Source: an uncultured Bryobacteraceae bacterium
GTDB lineage: Bacteria; Acidobacteriota; Terriglobia; Bryobacterales; Bryobacteraceae
NCBI GenBank assembly: GCA_937921835.1
Contig: CAKZVG010000419.1
Coordinates: 1-9,350, forward strand
Reading direction: 5' to 3'
Length of the DNA: 9,350 bases
Each line of letters starts with the position of its first letter. The stretch's first letter is position 1. The notes beneath the pieces were generated by a model. The model saw only the letters and a program-made list of their open reading frames with translations. It was not told the DNA's origin and did no database searches. A program made the position numbers and the translations under genes. This document shows, piece after piece, positions 7,619-9,350 of this stretch.

Positions 7619-8848
7619 CTATTCGACGCCCCCCAGCGACTTCAACAACTCCGCCGCCGCGGCGTGCCCGTTGCGCAGCGCGGCGGCCAGTGGCGTCAAG
7701 CGCGCCGAGTTCCGGGCATTGACGTCGGCCCCTTTTGCGGCCAGCATTTTCACGATCGCCGTCCGCCCCCAGGAAGCGGCCAGATGAAGCGGCGTGGCGC
7801 CCGCTTCGTCCTCTTTCGCCTCGATCTCCGCGCCTCGTTCGACCAGCAGTTCCGCCACCGCGAGTTGCCCGCCGAGCGCGGCGTCGTGCAGCGGCGTGGC
7901 GCCCGCGGCGTTGCGCGCGTTCACGCGCGCGCCGCGGCCGATGAGCAGGCCGGCGATCTCCAGGTGCCCCTTGAGCGCGGCGTCGTGCAGCAGGGTCGCG
8001 CCCGCTTCGCCGCGCGCGTTCGGGTCCGCGCCCCGGTCGAGCAGCAGGGCCACGATGTCCGCCTGGCCCCGCATCACCGCCTCCCGCAGCCGCTTCAGGG
8101 TCGACTCGTCCGCCGCCGGCAGCTTCCCCCCGTGCGCCAGCAGCGCCTCGGCGGCTTTCTGGTGGCGGTAGCGCAGCGCCTCGTCGAGGGGCGTCGCGCC
8201 CTGGCTGTCGCGCGCGCCGGCGTCGGCGCCCGCGGCCAGAAGCAGTTCCACCACGTCGGCGTGCCCTTTGAGAGCGGCTTCGTGCAGCGGCGTGGCGCCC
8301 GACTCGCGGTTGCGCACGTTGGCCTCCGCGCCCCGGTCGAGCAGCAGTTTGACGGTTTCGGCCTGCCCCTTCCAGGCCGCCTCGTTGAGCGGCGTCGAGC
8401 CAGCCGCGTCGCGGGCGTTGACGTCCGCGCCGCGCTCGAGCAGCAGCCGCAGAATGCCGTTGTAGCCACGGTTGGCCGCCAGGTGCTGCGCCGCCGCGCC
8501 CGAGCGCGTGCGGGCCTCGATCCGGGCGCCGCGTTCGAGCAGCAACTCGACGATCTCGAGGTGATTGGTGATGACCGCGTAGTGCAGCGGCGTGGAGCCG
8601 GCCTCCGAGTGCGGCGCGTTGATGTCGGCCCCGTGCTCGATCAGCAGTTGGGCGATCTCCCGCTCGCCTGCCCAAGCCGCGTCGTGCAGCGGCGTCCCTC
8701 CGAGCGAATCCCGGGCGTTGACGTCCGCGCCCGCTTCGAGCAGCGCGCGTACCCGCACCACATCGCCCGCGCGAACCGCCTTGTGGAGGTCATCCGCCGC
8801 GCCCGGGCCGGAAAGAATCAGGCTTACGGCGAGCAGCACCGCCACCAT
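7619..8848 (-). CDS. Exported ankyrin-repeat protein
   Basis: This 409-residue protein is almost entirely an ankyrin solenoid behind a signal peptide (residues 1-18, hydrophobic core VAVLLAVSLILS, likely cleavage near GAA). I count about twelve units of roughly 33 residues with the usual G-TPLH-AA---GH--IV-LLL--GAD-NAR pattern. They begin near residues 20, 49, 84, 116, 149, 183, 216, 249, 282, 315, 349 and 382. The run is broken once, at 241-250 (GKLPAADEST), where the loop and TPLH turn of unit 8 are replaced, splitting the solenoid into blocks of seven and five. The function is presumably binding a partner protein outside the cytoplasm. No enzymatic domain is present. The ATG at 8848 is the first possible start, since an in-frame TAG lies three codons upstream. 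The signal peptide lacks the usual basic n-region. First gene of an operon with the M49-like lipoprotein. Confidence 0.92.
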   Translation of the reverse strand: MVAVLLAVSLILSGPGAADDLHKAVRAGDVVRVRALLEAGADVNARDSLGGTPLHDAAWAGEREIAQLLIEHGADINAPHSEAGSTPLHYAVITNHLEIVELLLERGARIEARTRSGAAAQHLAANRGYNGILRLLLERGADVNARDAAGSTPLNEAAWKGQAETVKLLLDRGAEANVRNRESGATPLHEAALKGHADVVELLLAAGADAGARDSQGATPLDEALRYRHQKAAEALLAHGGKLPAADESTLKRLREAVMRGQADIVALLLDRGADPNARGEAGATLLHDAALKGHLEIAGLLIGRGARVNARNAAGATPLHDAALGGQLAVAELLVERGAEIEAKEDEAGATPLHLAASWGRTAIVKMLAAKGADVNARNSARLTPLAAALRNGHAAAAELLKSLGGVE

Positions 8849-8946
8849 GAAATCAGCCTACCAGATCGCCTTCCACCGCGAACACGCTCCCGGCGGAATG
8901 CCACGCGGCGGCGGCGCGGGATGCCTGCCCAGCGCCCGGCTGCCGC

Positions 8947-8952
8947 TACAAT
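8947..8952 (+). promoter_or_regulatory. Putative -10 box for a leaderless thiG transcript
   Basis: TACAAT (5 of 6 matches to TATAAT) ends 6 nt before the thiG ATG at 8959, so transcription would begin at or next to the A of the start codon. No good -35 is present at the expected distance (CCTGCC at 8924-8929). The AAGG at 8954-8957 lies only one base from the ATG, too close for a normal Shine-Dalgarno. Confidence 0.45.
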
Positions 8953-8958
8953 GAAGGC

Positions 8959-9350
8959 ATGTCCGATACCTTAACCATTGCCGGGCGGGAGTTCCGGTCG
9001 CGCCTGTTTGTCGGCACGGGGAAATACCGGAGCTTCGAGGAAATGGCCCGCTGCCACGCCGCTTCCGGCGCCGAAGTCGTGACGGTCGCCGTGCGGCGGG
9101 TGAATCTCACCGACCGCTCGAAGGAGTCGCTGCTGGACTATATCGATCCCAAGAAGCTGTTCATCCTGCCCAACACGGCCGCCTGCTACAGCGCCGAGGA
9201 AGCCATCCGCACCGCGCGCCTGGCGCGCGAAGCCGGGCTCTCGAACTGGATCAAGCTGGAGGTGATCGGGGACGAAAAGACGCTGTTCCCGGACAACGAG
9301 GGATTGCTCGAAGCCACGCGGGTCCTGGTCAAGGAAGGCTTCGTCGTGCT
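8959..9350 (+). CDS. thiG: Thiazole synthase ThiG (3' end outside window)
   Basis: The first 130 codons are present, roughly half of a typical ThiG of about 255-270 residues. ThiG is a cytoplasmic TIM-barrel enzyme that builds the thiazole phosphate of thiamine from 1-deoxy-D-xylulose 5-phosphate, dehydroglycine and the ThiS thiocarboxylate. Diagnostic blocks are FVGTGKY (17-23), [10 protein letters not shown] (41-50), [13 protein letters not shown] (70-82) and WIKLEVIGD (97-105). K99 in WIKLEV corresponds to the lysine that forms the imine with the sugar substrate, and E101 to the adjacent acidic residue (K96 and E98 in the Bacillus enzyme). The usual PNTAGCY reads PNTAACY here, a mild change. 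The ATG at 8959 fits the normal N-terminus ([16 protein letters not shown]). The spacer to the divergent ankyrin gene is 110 bp; I see no TPP riboswitch in it. Other thi genes may follow beyond the window. Confidence 0.95.
   Translation, partial: MSDTLTIAGREFRSRLFVGTGKYRSFEEMARCHAASGAEVVTVAVRRVNLTDRSKESLLDYIDPKKLFILPNTAACYSAEEAIRTARLAREAGLSNWIKLEVIGDEKTLFPDNEGLLEATRVLVKEGFVV

Noticed and set aside
7880..8700. Recurring DNA strings such as GTCGTGCAGCGGCGT, considered as a direct-repeat or CRISPR-like array.
   Set aside because: They are in frame and encode the TPLHDA part of successive ankyrin repeats, with a 99-bp-type period and no spacers.
8855..8860. TAGGCT on the minus strand, 6 nt before the ankyrin ATG, as another leaderless -10 box.
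   Set aside because: Only 3 of 6 positions match TATAAT and no -35 is seen; too weak to list as a promoter.

Overview
The window is GC-rich DNA (coding third positions are mostly G or C) from what looks like a free-living Gram-negative bacterium. The gene set is a Tat-exported Gfo/Idh/MocA oxidoreductase, a DUF5060/DUF4038-type secreted glycoside hydrolase, a bactofilin, a TPR protein with a carboxypeptidase-regulatory-like N-terminus and an M49-like lipoprotein peptidase. This combination is most reminiscent of Acidobacteriota (Solibacter/Bryobacter-like). That placement is inference from gene content and style, since no marker gene decides it. The density is ordinary chromosomal. There is no IS element, CRISPR array, phage gene, tRNA or rRNA, and no gene-free stretch exceeds 300 bases (the largest is 5619-5901).

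Layout. Positions 2-217 (+) are the tail of an exported, C-terminally anchored protein that resembles the NikL-type accessory subunit of nickel/cobalt ECF transporters. It converges on, and overlaps by 23 bp, an ECF-type ATPase gene (195-977, -), which makes a metal-uptake locus likely to the left. The ATPase gene is joined by a 4-bp stop/start overlap to the Tat-exported Gfo/Idh/MocA gene (974-2344, -). Divergent from that is a TPR protein (2386-3360, +). It converges on the glycoside hydrolase gene (3377-4855, -), with 16 bp between the stops.

A 238-bp divergent spacer then carries a plausible sigma-70-type promoter and an imperfect tandem duplication of about 66 bp, which would form a ~145-nt leader in front of a bactofilin gene (5094-5618, +). 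The 283-bp convergent spacer after it holds two separate hairpins, each placed to serve one of the two converging genes. On the minus strand, an exported ankyrin-repeat protein (7619-8848) and an M49-like lipoprotein metallopeptidase (5902-7587) form a two-gene operon with a 31-bp gap. The window ends in the start of thiG (8959 onward, +), thiazole synthase of thiamine biosynthesis.

Most of the proteins (NikL-like, oxidoreductase, TPR, glycoside hydrolase, peptidase, ankyrin) carry export signals or membrane anchors, so the stretch is dominated by cell-envelope and periplasmic functions. No single pathway unites them. The clearest candidates for something undescribed are the duplicated leader before the bactofilin gene, the exported ankyrin/M49 pair, and an ECF ATPase whose switch histidine is a glutamine. 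Three genes also have -10-like boxes 6-9 nt before their start codons, which hints at leaderless transcripts.
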